Part shown: in pieces, positions 12,800-25,226 of the stretch | How the letters are laid out: every line of letters begins with the position of its first letter | Position numbering within the stretch: position 1 is the stretch's first letter | Assembly: GCA_017163975.1 (NCBI GenBank) | Contig: JAFFSR010000292.1 | Span: 1,929,501-1,993,500 of the forward strand | Source: Anastatus disparis | Taxonomy: Eukaryota; Arthropoda; Insecta; Hymenoptera; Eupelmidae | Direction: 5' to 3' | DNA: 64,000 bases | Made by a program: the position numbers and the translations under genes | The notes under the pieces: generated by a model | Databases searched by the model: none | What the model saw: the letters and a program-made list of their open reading frames with translations, nothing else | Told to the model about the DNA's origin: nothing

Positions 12800-12954
12800 A
12801 ATTTGTCTTAGTATACTTGTTGAAATCGGATATTATGTTAATTATATTGATTTCATTCAAAACCAATTTATTTTATATTTTCAATATTTGATCTCAAAAT
12901 AATTCTTTTTCATAATAAATAAATCTATAACGTAAACTCTACAATATATTGTGA

Positions 12955-13230
12955 CAATAAAGAAAAATAATACCAACGAATATAGACGCTTATAGAAGCG
13001 TACTCTTAAATGGGAAATTTCTGCCAAAAATGAGTTACCCAGCTACTGAGGGCGCCTCTAGATCCCATGTATTTTTATATCTATATATATCAAATTTTTC
13101 ATATCTATAGATATACAAACAATGTTAAAGTGTTACCCAGCGTCTCGGACGAAAAATTTAACCCAGAAGAATCCTTCTATAAGCGTCTATCTTCTCTGAT
13201 AATACTAAGTTGTTGTTATTTTTCTCTATC
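12955..13230. mobile_element. Foldback MITE with ATAGACGCTTATAGAAG arms
   Basis: The left arm (about 12955-13040) carries GAAAAATAAT, ATAGACGCTTATAGAAG and GAGTTACCCAGC. The right arm (about 13125-13225) carries the same blocks in reverse complement. The middle holds a TATA-rich spacer around 13060-13115. It lies 340 bp after the serine-rich gene and has no coding capacity. I could not fix the outermost base or a target duplication. Confidence 0.6.
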
Positions 13231-14382
13231 ATTTCTAATTGTAAATTAACTTTCGTAATTGATATAAATACTGAGTTTATTATGAGTTTCATTAAGTGTG
13301 CAACAAATATTTAATTATGAATATGCATTTTTTTAATAAAAAGTTTTAATAACTATATAATTGTGTGTCATTATCATTATACTCCAAAACATTTTTTAAA
13401 TAATTATTACAAATGACTAGATTATTTAAGAATAAAGAATTATAATCGAGATATGTAAAATAATAAATTTAATAAAATTTATAAAAATTATTATTTTACA
13501 AGTACAAATTGCAAGTATACACAAGTCTCGTAACGATAAACAAAACTTACAGGAAGTAAAAAATAAGAAAATTTCAGTTTCTCTATTTTGGAATATTTTT
13601 TAAAAATATTTCTACAGATTGTCTTTTCATTTTAGATAAAGATAACTGCGGCATAAAATTCTATACTTACATTTTCATTACTTTTTAAATGTGAGTAAAA
13701 AATTTGAAAAACTACTATGTATGTCACGTAAGTAAATAATAACTTTATTTCATTATTTCGATAGTAAAGAATAGTGATCATTTAATAATTATTTAAACTT
13801 TCTTTGTCGCAATATGCAAAATGACAAAAATAATTTAACTACTTGAGTGCCAGAATAATGATTTTTGTATGGTAATTCCAAGTTTTAGCATTCAAGCTTC
13901 TTATTAGAGAGAAACTAAAAAATCGTTTTATTGATGCTATGCGGTAAGATCAGTAATTGGAATCTCTAAGGATTTTTAACTCTGTATCTGAAAATTATAA
14001 ATAAAACTATGGTTAACAGAAATAAATACGATAAAAATGTTATACTATCATCTATCCAATCAGTATAGAGAAAAGTTCGGTCACAAATCAGTGTTTTGAT
14101 GTCGTCAAGAAATTCATTATAAATGAAGATGAAACTTTAATCTATAACAAAAAAAAAGCTAACTGCCAAATTCCGCGTATTGCAAAGAATACTTTTATTC
14201 TTAAGAAAAGTTTTTCACCAAAGAAAATGGTTTGAGATAAGTTATTTTTTTAAATTTATTAAGTAATTCAAATTCAAATAAATATAAAGCGAACCAAAAA
14301 CAATTATATAAAACAACGTCGAAAAATTTATAATAAAAACCTCAAAGTAAAGAAAATTACTAATCTATATATAATATATATA
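13231..14382. other. AT-rich region, no gene seen
   Basis: No coding, RNA or repeat structure is recognisable between the foldback MITE and the mariner-type element. Confidence 0.5.
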
Positions 14383-15756
14383 CAGTGGGGTCCAATAAAA
14401 CGGAGCCACCCTTATTTATTTTTGGGAAAAAAAATTTTTTGTAAAAAAATACTAATTAAAAAAGTTTGTATTTCAGCAAATAAGGGTCGTTCAGAATTCT
14501 ATGACCACTCATTTTAAACGTATTTGTAAATACTTTTTAATGGTGTATTGGCAATTTAATTTTGAGTTCTTGTCTGGGAAATATTACGACTTAAAAATAG
14601 AAAAAAAAAAATTTTTTTTGGCCTGTGTTTAAATTTGAATCATTTTTCGGAAAATGATGGTAAAAAATTTTACATTGCTAGTTTTAAAGGTATTTTGCTT
14701 AACTTAAAATTTCTATTTAGTTTTTTTCTAGGTTCAAAATTGACCGAGATTTAGCGATTTTTGTTCAAAATAGGGTCTTTTTTATTTTTCCGATATCTGC
14801 TTAATGAGAGGAGATATAGAAAAATGCCAAATAAAAAAAAGTGTATTTTTGTATGTAGGTATGTGTATTGCAGAGTGCTAATTATGTTTTTTCTAAAATT
14901 CGTAAAAATAATTTTTCCGTCCATAAATAATTTTGATAACATTTATTTTTTTAATATTTTAAAAATATTCTTACAAAATCTAAAATATTTAATTTGTTAT
15001 TTGAAATTGAACTGTTCTAAATCTTATAATTCTATCTCTTGATCCTAATTTAATTTTTCTGTTTTTATTCTTTTATGTAAAATAGATCTTATTAAATAAA
15101 ATTTTTTGTTGTTTTTTTTGAGATTTCCCTATTTTAATTTTTAATTTTACCTTGTTTATTCTTAAAATCACCATTTTACTTTCCTTTTTATAACTTAACT
15201 AACCTCCTCGACGAATATATTAACGTTACACCCCCTAGCCACAAATACTTTTTTTAAATTCGTTTTTCTTATTTTAACTCTATTAAATGCTATTATTTTT
15301 CGTTAATCTGTTTAAATATTTTATTAAAAATAAAAGTGATAAGTTTTCTTCTCTATAGCTTTAATTTATGAGTTTAAAATTCACATACGTCGATTCCGCT
15401 GTAATACCCACATCTACCCTAGTATAAACTTAATTTTTCTAAAAATTTTTTGTGCATTTTAATTTTTTTGATATCGTTGCGGTATTCTTATATACATGTA
15501 TACCGTACTCTTATATATATGATGATTCAAATTTAAACACAGGCAAAAAAAATTTTTTTTTTTTCTATTTTTAAGTCGTAATATTTCCCAGACAAGAACT
15601 CAAAATTAAATTGCCAATACACCATTAAAAAGTATTTACAAATACGTCTAAAATGAGTGGTCGTAGAGTTCTGAACAACCCTTATTTGCTGAAATAAAAA
15701 CTTTTTTAATTAGTACTTTTTTCCCAAGGGTGGCTCCGTTTTATTGGACCCCACTG
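14383..15756. mobile_element. 1374-bp non-autonomous Tc1/mariner-type element
   Basis: Both ends read CAGTGGGGTCCAATAAAACG and the element is flanked by TA on each side (14381-14382 and 15757-15758), the signature of the Tc1/mariner superfamily. The terminal inverted repeats are long: 14383-14643 on the left and 15522-15756 on the right, ending at the shared block GCCTGTGTTTAAATTTGAAT. The inner 880 bp is AT-rich. Its 93-codon frame (14761-15042) shows no transposase motif, so the element could not move itself. Long arms of this kind fold into a hairpin if transcribed. Confidence 0.85.
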
Positions 15757-15999
15757 TATATACACATATATGTGTATGTGTATGTGTGCGCGCGTATGTG
15801 TGTTAATCATTGTTATTATAAATGTAACCAGTTAATTAAATTTTAATCTATAAGTTACAAAAATTAATTCAGACTTTTATTTTGAACTTGACTACTACTA
15901 TCTGTAAATATGGAATTGTATAAGAAGCTTAAAATGTATAAAGATTATGGTGTCAGGACTGAGTTTAAGCCAGAAAAAAAATCAAATTTTAATCTAGTC

Positions 16000-16640
16000 A
16001 TAATTTTTTTTCTTCTAATGATACTAATTAATGAAACTTCTTATACCTTAAATATATATTAAATACAAGATTTTAACCAAAGGATAATTTTAAAAAACCT
16101 CATCTGTTACTTAAAATTCTTTTGATTACTCAAAGAATGGATTTTTTAAATTTTGGTACTTGCCGTAGACTTTTTCAGCCAATTTTTAACTAAATGACCT
16201 CAACATTTCCAGAAATCTTCAGTTTATATATCGTCACAAAATAACAGTTCTGAAATTTTGATAAGATAAGTCTAAGTGTATGTTGAATTGAATTACTTAC
16301 ATAAAATTCACAAAAATATATATTTTTATCAACTTTTTCTGAATCAAACTTTTAAATTCTTTTTTTTTAAACTAAAACTGTTATTTTGTGAAGATATATA
16401 AACTGAAGATCTCTGGAAATTTTGAGGTCAATTGATTGAAAATTGGCTCAAAAAGTCTGCGGCAAGTACTAAAATTTAAAAAAATCCATCCTTCGACTAA
16501 TCCAAATAATTTTAAGCATTGGATGAGGTTTTCAAAATTATTCTTGGGTCGAGGTCTTGTATTTAATACATATTTGAGGTAAAAAGAAGTTTCATTAATT
16601 AATATTATATTAGAAAAAAAAAATGGATGATTCTATTCGA
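16000..16640. mobile_element. Palindromic element with arms of about 240 bp
   Basis: Left arm about 16013-16252 and right arm about 16377-16612 match in reverse complement at roughly 85 percent by eye. Shared blocks are TTAATGAAACTTCTT, ATTAAATACAAGA, AAACCTCATC, GTACTTGCCG, GACCTCAA and CTTCAGTTTATATAT. The spacer is about 125 bp. No coding frame and no clear target duplication are visible. Confidence 0.65.
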
Positions 16641-18080
16641 ACGGGTCAAATTCAAATTTTGAAATAATAGAAAATAAAGGTGTAAAAATTTTACTCAGGT
16701 TTTTTATGGTTATATCTAATAGAACAATATCCCAAAGTAGCCAAGCTGTCCATAGGTTATTCCCAGAAAAACTGATAGATAAAAAATATACTGATACAGA
16801 GGAATTACTTTTATTTCAGGGGAATTACTTTTTTCATTACCATCACTTGATATACTATTTTCTAATAATATTTATGTCGAACAAAGATTCTAAATTATCT
16901 TAAATACTTTAGAATTAGTTATTACCATATATGGATGAATTTTTAAAAATAAAAAACGACGAGTTACAGCAAAAATATGTATTTTTAAACATTATTAGAA
17001 GAAAGTTAAAGAACAAATATATCCATACTTGAGGAAGTTTGCTTTTTCAAAATATACAATAACATTACTTTTGTGTTTAGGAGTGAAGTTAAGTGTACTT
17101 GATGATAAAGGATTAGTAGGAAGTTCGCCACGTCCACGTGTAGAAACCATTTTATTACCAATACAATCTAAAATAATATATTATCAATTTATAGATTTTT
17201 CAATTCAAATTTTTCAAAGACTTTCATTCAAATTCAAATAATTATATACTTACTTTGATATCAACGACAAACTCTTCATCAAGGCTAATGACAAACTGAT
17301 ATTTTTATTTTCTGAATACTACGATGTAACCTTTGACTTCGCTTTATTTATTTGTAGTATATACGTAGTATATAGTGTAGTATGTAAATATGACTACAGT
17401 GATTGTTTACAAAAAGATTTGAGAATGTGCTTACTCGGAAATTCTCCACAAATATATATATTCAATTTTGAATATATAAAAATTATAAGCAGTATAATAT
17501 GTATTAAATTTCAAGTGTATAAATAATTTAACATTTCATGGTATGAAATTCACGAATAAAATTGTTGACTTCATTATTTAATAAGAATTTTGTGAGTGCA
17601 TCTCAAAAAAGGCAGGGGAATTATATGCCAGGGGAGATTACCTGATAATTTGAATTAAATTTTTACCGAGTAAACGGTCTCCAACATTCACTGTTATACA
17701 AACTTTTTTAGTTGTACATTACTACTTTCTTCAACGTCTATTACGTATTTGAATATGCGCTTATATCATCTGTGACAGTTAAATGTTTAGAGCCAGGGGA
17801 ATTATCGTAGAAAAGGTAACTTAGCTTTCATAAGTGAAATGATGTTTACACGTAAACAAAAATGTATTCTATGATCAACAAAGCAATTTTTTAGCGAAAT
17901 AAATATATAATAACAATATTTCCATGTGATAGTAATAGCTTATATTTTCATAAGATTCAAATATAACATTTTTTATTATTATTGCTTTTTATCTATGAAA
18001 AAATATACATTTTTTTTTATAATAACAGAGGGTCAAAGAAAAAATTTTTTTTTCAACCATTCTGCTGAAATGTATGTACG
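16641..18080. other. No supported gene; recurring CAGGGGAATTAC strings
   Basis: The words CAGGGGAATTA or CAGGGGAGATTAC occur at about 16819, 17614, 17628 and 17795, and again at about 19110 on the far side of the foldback element at 18081-19012. They may be remnants of one repeat that was later interrupted. Frames at 16706-16903 and 17029-17241 contain no recognisable domain. Confidence 0.35.
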
Positions 18081-19012
18081 CCCATATGGAAATAATTTAT
18101 GTGAAAAACTGTAAATAATAGTAAATAATTGTAAATAACTGTTAAAAAATGTAGGAATTGAGACATAAATAATAGTTATTTACAGTTATTTACTATTATT
18201 TATTATTAATTACTATTATTTACAGTTATTTACAGTTATTAACTGTTATTAACTGTTATTTACAGTTATTAACTGTTATTAACTGTTATTTACAGTTATT
18301 TATAATTATTTACAATTATTTACAGTTTTTTATAATTATTTACAATTATTCATAATTATTTACAATTATTCATAATTATTTACAATTATTCATAATTATT
18401 TACAATTATTCATAATTATTTACAATTATTCATAATTATTTACAGTTATTTACATTTTCAAAAATTTTTGAATTAGTGGATAATTTAATGTTATTAATAA
18501 TTATTTATAATTATTTATAGTTATTTACAGTTATTTACAGTTTTTACAGTTATTTACAGTTATTTATAATTATTTACAACTATTTACAATTTTCCATAGT
18601 TTTTTACAATTATTTACAGTTATTCACATTTTTAAAAATTTTCGCCTATATATAAAATTATTGAATAAATTTGTGATAATTTTCGAAAATGTAAATAACT
18701 GCAAATAATTGTAAAAAACTATAAATAATCGTAAATAACTGTAAATAATTGTGAAAAAAGTGAATAAATGTAAATAACTGTAAATAAATATAAATAACTG
18801 CAAATAAGTGTAAATAACAGTTAATAACTGTAAATATGTGTAAATAACAGTAAATAATTGTAAATAATTGTAAATAACTGTTATTTATGTCTCAATTCCC
18901 ACATTTTTTAACACTTTTCTACAGTTATTTACAGTTATTTACATTTATTTACATTTATTTACAGTTATTAACAGTTATTTACAATTATATCCAAAAATTT
19001 TTTCCATATGGG
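18081..19012. mobile_element. 932-bp foldback element made of TTATTTACAG words, CG target duplication
   Basis: Ends are CCCATATGGAAATAATTT and, reverse-complemented, CCCATATGGAAAAAATTTT, flanked by CG on both sides (18079-18080 and 19013-19014). Just inside, GGAATTGAGACATAAATAA pairs with its inverted copy at about 18877-18895. The interior is an almost unbroken array of 10-bp words of the type TTATTTACAG or TTATTCATAA, oriented one way in the left half and the other in the right. It is a larger relative of the ACAGTTATT elements at 10853 and 28359. It has no coding capacity. Confidence 0.8.
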
Positions 19013-19953
19013 CGGATGGAAAAAAATATTTTTTGATCTTTCAGAAGTATTAACTCATCTATCCTGTATCTCTACAACGTTTAAAAAAATTTTATATATG
19101 ATTACAGACAGGGGAGATTACTTTTCATACTTTCTAAGGATCCCTACAAAAGCTACATTAAAATTAGCGATTAAAAAGTCAACGGATCATAAAGTTACAA
19201 GCTGAAAGTATATGAAAAATTTGTGGTTAATAATATTTGAACCTTGTATTGATAGTTTATTAAACTATTACATGTGATTACCCGTTAGAATAGAATCACC
19301 CAAATACATATATTTTTTTAAAAGAAATGCAAATTCATCTTAAAATATAGAATAATTAGCATCGGCTAAAAATAGATTTCGTACTATTAATAATGAATAA
19401 GTCAATGCCCTTTAAAATAACCACAATAGTATCATGAGTTAAAAAAATGTAGTACTTCCAGCAAGCATAACGGCCAAACATACTTCCTGATTCCTATGAC
19501 AGAGAGTAGCGGCAAAAATTCTTTATGAATATACCAGTGTTAACAAGATTTTTGACCTCCTCTTCACCGAGCGTGAAAGGTTACTCGATTACTAGCCAGC
19601 GTGTCTAGACATACTCAAGACAAGACTAAACAATGATTTGAAATTCGTGAAGTGAATCATAAACAAAGTATGCCAATATACTGCTTTTTCATAACTCTTT
19701 TGTAGAATACATTGAAATTAAAGAATTACAGATTATTAAGGAGTTTATAATTTTCTTTAGAATTTTTATTTTATTAATTATTGATTACAAAAAAGTTTTC
19801 GATTATTAACATTGATTTTTAATAGAATCAACCAGTAGCTTCATAAACACTGATCTATAAATGAACAAAGTTAATAATAATCTTTAAATTTCTATTTTCT
19901 CATGAATGTCTAAACTTCTGCATGTACACTAATTATATTTAAAAATAATAGTA

Positions 19954-20184
19954 CCGTAAAGGACGTAGTTCCTGATCAGGGCGTAATTTCTGATAATTAT
20001 TTATTATAAATCATAATCTTTAAGATTTTAGTAGATAAAACCTTTTTTTAATTTATGAAAAAAAAATAGATTGAGCGTAAGAAATGCTTCGTTTGTGTGA
20101 AAAAGAAATATACTTTTACTTTTTTACATGTAAATATATGATCAGAAATACCTCTTAGGTGATCAGAAATTACGTCCTTCACGG
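19954..20184. mobile_element. 231-bp MITE inserted at TA, empty site known
   Basis: The ends are CCGTAAAGGACGTAGTTCC and, reverse-complemented, CCGTGAAGGACGTAATTTC, followed by CTGATCA on both sides. TA flanks the element (19952-19953 and 20185-20186). The paralogous site in copy 1, near 11628 (CTAGTATTATTAAAT), has a single TA and no element, which proves insertion and fixes the borders. Confidence 0.88.
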
Positions 20185-20597
20185 TATAATAAATTTAGCA
20201 ATATTATCAAATTGAAAAAGTTTAAATTTTCCATTTTAGAGTTTTAAGGATCTATGTACCTGCTAAATGACCCTACATCAAAGATGTAAAAGAGATTAAA
20301 AATGCATTAAACTTCATTTTCTCTTACAGACTAATTCCTAAAAAATAAGTAAACTCCATAATTATATCAAATAATATTTGTCAAAAGTAATATACTTAAT
20401 TTGATTAAAATTTGTATTTTGGACTCTTATATTATTTTTCAATGAAGACACGTATCAAAGTTAATCATAGGAATCCGATGTATTTTTCTCTAATAGTAAA
20501 GCTCTACTTTATATAGAGACTGATTTTGATTGAATTTTAATATTAACTACTTAGCATTCAATGCTACACTATCTAAGAAAATGATAGCAAAGCAATT

Positions 20598-20801
20598 ATG
20601 AAACAATATGCTGAATTAATTGCGGCTGCTATCAGATTAAGACGTAATATAGAAAACAATAAGGATCCCTTGCTCACGGAACATAATAATTTGGTCAATT
20701 CTATGGATTAAAGCAGTAATGATTCGACAATATTCTTAAGTTTTCGATCAAGTTTATTCAGTGAATTTTTTGAAACAGCGAGCTCAGTGTTAATAGTTTA
20801 G
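20598..20801 (+). pseudogene. Decayed paralogue of the serine-rich gene
   Basis: The frame starts with ATG after the same leader as the gene at 12003 and runs 67 codons to a TAG. The start MKQYAELIAAAIRLRR parallels MEQYNLNLLAEVVNRLR. A TAA interrupts it at codon 38 (20709-20711). The next codons (SSNDSTIFL) parallel SNSHSTIYL of the intact copy. The ten SDES repeats are absent: the sequence passes directly from the acidic region to the tail. Either the repeats expanded after duplication in copy 1 or they were lost here. The broken frame argues against function. Confidence 0.75.
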
Positions 20802-21316
20802 ATTAGTCAAATGCATAAATGATTAAATTAGATCATAATTAAAATGAAAATGTCCAAAAAAAAATAAAATATTGTAAAGAGTCTTTTTCAATTACAGACG
20901 ATTTTACGATGCTAATTAGCGACGGAGGTCGATTCAGTGTCTTTGTGAATAAAGCATATGGTGTATACAAAGTATGATTAATATTTAAGGATATCCAATG
21001 GTTACACAAACGTTGAGAAAATTGTTGATTTTTTTTGTGTTAAACTTAAAAACATTTGTAAGTTTTAATAAATATTAAAAAATTTTTAAATCTGAAAAAT
21101 TTTATGAATTAAAAGCGTAATTTGAAAACTAAAAAATGAAACTTAGAAATGAAATTAGTTAGTCTCCAAAGTCAACTTATATAAAAATCTTTAAGCTCTA
21201 GAAAAAATTGATTATAATTTTAAAAGAAATTAGGTGAAAGTCGATTTAAAAACCAAAAAAAGGTAATATTATCTCAATCAAAGAATTCATAGTATAAAGA
21301 CTAATATACTTAAAGA

Positions 21317-21710
21317 GAATGATTGGTTTGCCATCCTTCAAACTATGCAAATAACGATATAAAAATCCTTTATAAGGTAAAGAGAATATAATTTTTAATT
21401 TTTGCCAAAACAACGAGGAATTCATTAAATTTTACTTGTATGCATTTTATAGTATCGCTTAGTGGATTGATCAGGAAAACTAGACTTTTTTCAATGCAAA
21501 ATGATAAATTTTTGGTATTGTTTAAGTAAACTAAACGCAACAAAATCGTTTGTGGTAACCCGTATTCCATCTAAAAAAAATTAAAACAATAAAAGACCTG
21601 AAAAATCGTGTAATGTCAAAAATTTTTCTATCTTGGTCTTATTAAAAATTTTCACATCACTATTTGAAGAGTTTAAAGTATGACAAACCAGTCATTCCCT
21701 TCAAATATAG
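21317..21710. repeat. Inverted repeat of about 390 bp span
   Basis: GAATGATTGGTTTGYCAT and TTCAAAcTATgCAAA-like blocks at 21317-21355 recur inverted at 21665-21705. The arms are imperfect and short, and the spacer is AT-rich. This is probably an old MITE; no target duplication was identified. Confidence 0.45.
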
Positions 21711-21915
21711 CCTATATTATTTTTTTTTATTCATGAATAGGCATCAGCTTATAGTATGTATACCATAAAGATTATTCAGTTAAAATTTTAATGGATTTCT
21801 GGTACAAAATCAAGAAATTTTAACATATTAATATTGGAAGCCAAATTTCTCAATAACTAATAAATGAATTCATTTAAAAGTTTAACTAAATGATTTTCAT
21901 TTTTTTAGTATTTAT

Positions 21916-22073
21916 CCCTGGTAGAAATATGAAGATAAAAATGGTGTATATAAAAATTTAAGATTATTAGTAATAATAATGCCAAAGAAATGACCATAAA
22001 ATATTAAAAAAAGCGTTTCCATTTTTACTGGTCATAAAATGGTAAGAAAATCGTTTCAATTTTTACCGCAGGG
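21916..22073 (-). mobile_element. 158-bp MITE, inverted copy of the one at 7384, AT target duplication
   Basis: On the minus strand it begins CCCTGCGGTAAAAATTG and ends with the complement of CCCTGGTAGAAATATG. It aligns base by base to 7384-7540, with shared inner blocks TTACCATTTT, AACGCTTTTTTTAA, TTGGCATT and TATTACTAATAA. AT flanks both ends (21914-21915 and 22074-22075), a different dinucleotide from the GA of its partner, which shows that the target duplication is 2 bp. Confidence 0.85.
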
Positions 22074-22479
22074 ATGAAATAAATTAAAATAAAATTCATT
22101 TCATTCCATAAAAAAGGATGAATTTCATTCAATATTAATATTTAATAAGATAAACTAACACCTGACCTTTGGATTTTTATAAAATGAGTAAGTTTTTAAA
22201 ATTTAATCTTTTTATAAACATTTATAAAAAATTTATTCTGTTCTAATTAAATTGAAAAAATTAAAATACTATTTTAAAAAGAATATATACAGAGAAATTA
22301 AAAAAAAAATAATACTATAAGAGAAATATGAAAAAATCAAGTAATTGAATTCAAGAGTCAATAGGAATAATAAGAATCAAAATATCATAATTAATATCAT
22401 TATTTTATTATAATTTAAAAACTTATTAATGTTAAATTTATTTGGGTAAGATGAGAGTCAAATCTAAAGGTAGTATTAA

Positions 22480-22644
22480 GAGGATGTAATAGGGTATAGG
22501 ATTTCTACATAGTTACCGACATTGCAGTTTTCCAAACTTTTAATTTTTGTTCAAAAATTTTCCGAAATATCTCTATATTAGGCTTTTTATTAGTAAAAAT
22601 GGAAGGTTGCAATATAAAGATATTTTTGAAACTTTTGGATTGAG
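22480..22644 (+). mobile_element. Truncated copy of the GGGATGTAATAGGGTA element
   Basis: From AGGATGTAATAGGGTA to ACTTTTGGATTGAG it aligns with the first three quarters of the element at 28574-28781. The shared blocks include GATTTCTACAT, AACATTGCAGTTT wording, AAATATCTCTATATT and GGCTTTTTATTAGTA. The right end is missing, so it is a truncated relic. Confidence 0.65.
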
Positions 22645-25187
22645 TTCGATTCCGTTAATTTATACCATTATTGAATATTAATAGATAGATAAACAAAATC
22701 AATAGTAATTTTTGAACATATAGACATTTTATTGATAAACATATCGCAACATGTAGACTAATTATTTAAAAAAATATTAATATAATAAAGTTTGTATTTA
22801 CTAAATATTAAGTTAAAAAAATTAAAATTTCTTAATGCGTATAGGCTTAAATCATTTAATGATTGGTCCTATTTCAATCATATTTGCTAACGAATCATTT
22901 ATTTGAGCTATTATAAAAGAAGAAATACTATTTACTTTTATGTTATTCTTAAAATACAAAAAGCAGCGATGAAGATTCGTAGAATAAATGAAATCAATCA
23001 TCAGCAACGATTAAAATAAAAAATAAAACATTCGTCTGAGGCACTTTTGAGTGACACATGCGACAATATATATTAAATTGATATTCCAACGTGACTTGCA
23101 GCGAATGTTCTCACTATATTTTTATATAAGCTTTTCAAGTCTTCTCAATCAACCTATTGATAACAAGATACGTTATATAGTCTCATCTCTTCTTTTTTTT
23201 CTGTGACGGTTGTCGGTATACGACTTGATTATACACGCGACTGCATCGTCAGTTTCGTGGATATAAAGCATATGGTACAGCTTAAGAAAAAGTAAACAGA
23301 TCGTATATAATCGGTGCTGACAGATTAAACTTAACCAAAAATCATCGGCTCGTATTGACAGAGACTTTATTTTTTTTCAATACTCATCGGATTATTTATT
23401 TTTCCAATTTTTTTTTGTGGCATATTCACATATGGACTTGGATAATTTTCGATTTATACAAAAGAAAAAATCAGGGTTGACAGTCGATATCAAGTCAAAA
23501 GTCAATTTATATTGAAGATTGTAGATTTTAAATAACTTTTCGAATGAGATTGTTAATGGAGAGAGGTTTTTGTCTGAAAATTATTGATTTAAACGCACAT
23601 TATTTAAACGTATTTAGCGTTTTCTTTTTAATTTATACAAATATTTAAAAGATAAATGAAGAGTTACTTTCATAAAAATAGTGGAACTAAAAGTATACAG
23701 CATTAATTAGCTGTTAAAAATTTAAGAATTGTTACTTTATAAAGTAATGACCTTAAAACTCAAGCAGGCTCCAATCATCAATCAATCATAAAAAAAATAA
23801 TATTATTTATAATTTATATATATTTTTCTAGATCAAGTACTAAAATAGCATTGATCGAATTTTAGCTTTATAGTAATTTATGATATCTTCTTCTCTCTAG
23901 ACTTCTGATATTCGAAATTTATCTTCTTCGAAATTCCTCTATAATTAATTTATGCATAACCCGAGACGACGATGACGGACGGGCCCGGATCCAAATCCAG
24001 TGGTCATCCGTTATATTTAAAGAAAAGACCGAACACAGAGGCACGATACCAACCTCCGAAATACTTTATTATATAATTATTATTATTTATAATAATCATC
24101 TTTTCTTCAAAATTTTTGGAATAAACCTTTAAATAAAACGTGTCATAAACCTATCATTATTTTGAAAATAAACACCTTTCCTTGCGCCTATTTGATTTTA
24201 TTAAACGTTTTTCTCGAGCTAGACGACTCGACTTCGATGTTTTTACAAGTACATTAATTTCTTCATCTTCTTGTTTTTCAATAATACTCTTTACATTTTT
24301 TAAGCCAAACTAATTATTAGTATATGAGTATATTCAAATAACAACCCACCGCATAATTATGTCAGTATCACTAGCCGATCTTGGCGACACAAAACCACAA
24401 CCAGGAATTAAAGTTCAGACCTTCCTTTACAATAATCAAAAAATTAAACTTTACATAATTCTATTTATGTCATTTTGATTCACTCCAACTTAATTTTCAC
24501 GAAGAGTGACCAAGTTTTGGGATCCGTATACATAAATTTAAAATATCAAAATCATCTTTACATAATAAATTTACTCGAAAAAGTATCACTTTGTAAAACA
24601 AGCGTGCAGTCACTTTTTTTTTTTAATGATTTACAATCCTCTTAAGCAAACATGTCCACTCGTAATACTTTTGTATTTAAAGCACGCGCGTCGCTCTAAA
24701 TAAACCGTCTCCTAGACCGAAAGGCATTGTGGTCGCAATATTAATGTGTTCAAAATAGACAAGGAAAAAAAGGTCATTTCTGTTCTTTGAAATAAAAGAA
24801 AGTTAAGCAAAACTAACACTTCATCATCTATCCCCTTTTATGATTATAATACGAACCAGTTTGACATTTTTCATCGCTCTTGTTTCCGGTCCTGTAAAAT
24901 CGCGCCAAAAGTGAAAAAAGTATAAGCTTGGACTATGCGTGAATGTAACTTTAATTAAAGCGTCGGTTACCCTCACTTCTTCTTTCTTTTTTTCTGATCA
25001 AAAAGGAAACAGACAGGTCAACAAGAGAACTCGAAAATAAAGAGGCGGCGCGCACGACTATATCTTGTATGTGTACATATGCGAACATTAGAGATCATTT
25101 GCATAAATAATGCGAGAGGCGTACTCACGCGGCTGCCCAAAACATTTTTTTTTTTCTTTTTATCTTTTATGTTTTAAAAGGGGATGC

Positions 25188-25226
<39 letters not shown>

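Larger units (their letters stand above)
19860..20850 (+). repeat. Segmental duplication, copy 2
   Basis: This is the collinear copy of 11560-12720. It keeps the promoter-like block, leader and 5' coding region but has diverged and carries a MITE insertion at 19954-20184. Sequence past the pseudogene (AGTCAAATGCAT against AGTCAGATGCAT) still aligns, so the duplication covered the whole gene. Confidence 0.8.

Noticed and set aside
18081..19012. CRISPR-like or satellite array of about 10-bp words
   Set aside because: Words are contiguous with no unique spacers, and the two halves are mirror images. The CCC ends and CG duplication identify a foldback transposon.
23972..24076. Short frame MTDGPGSKSSGHPLYLKK as a small peptide gene
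   Set aside because: Only 34 codons, no signal peptide and no splice partner found. Kept as a note in the regional entry, not as a gene.
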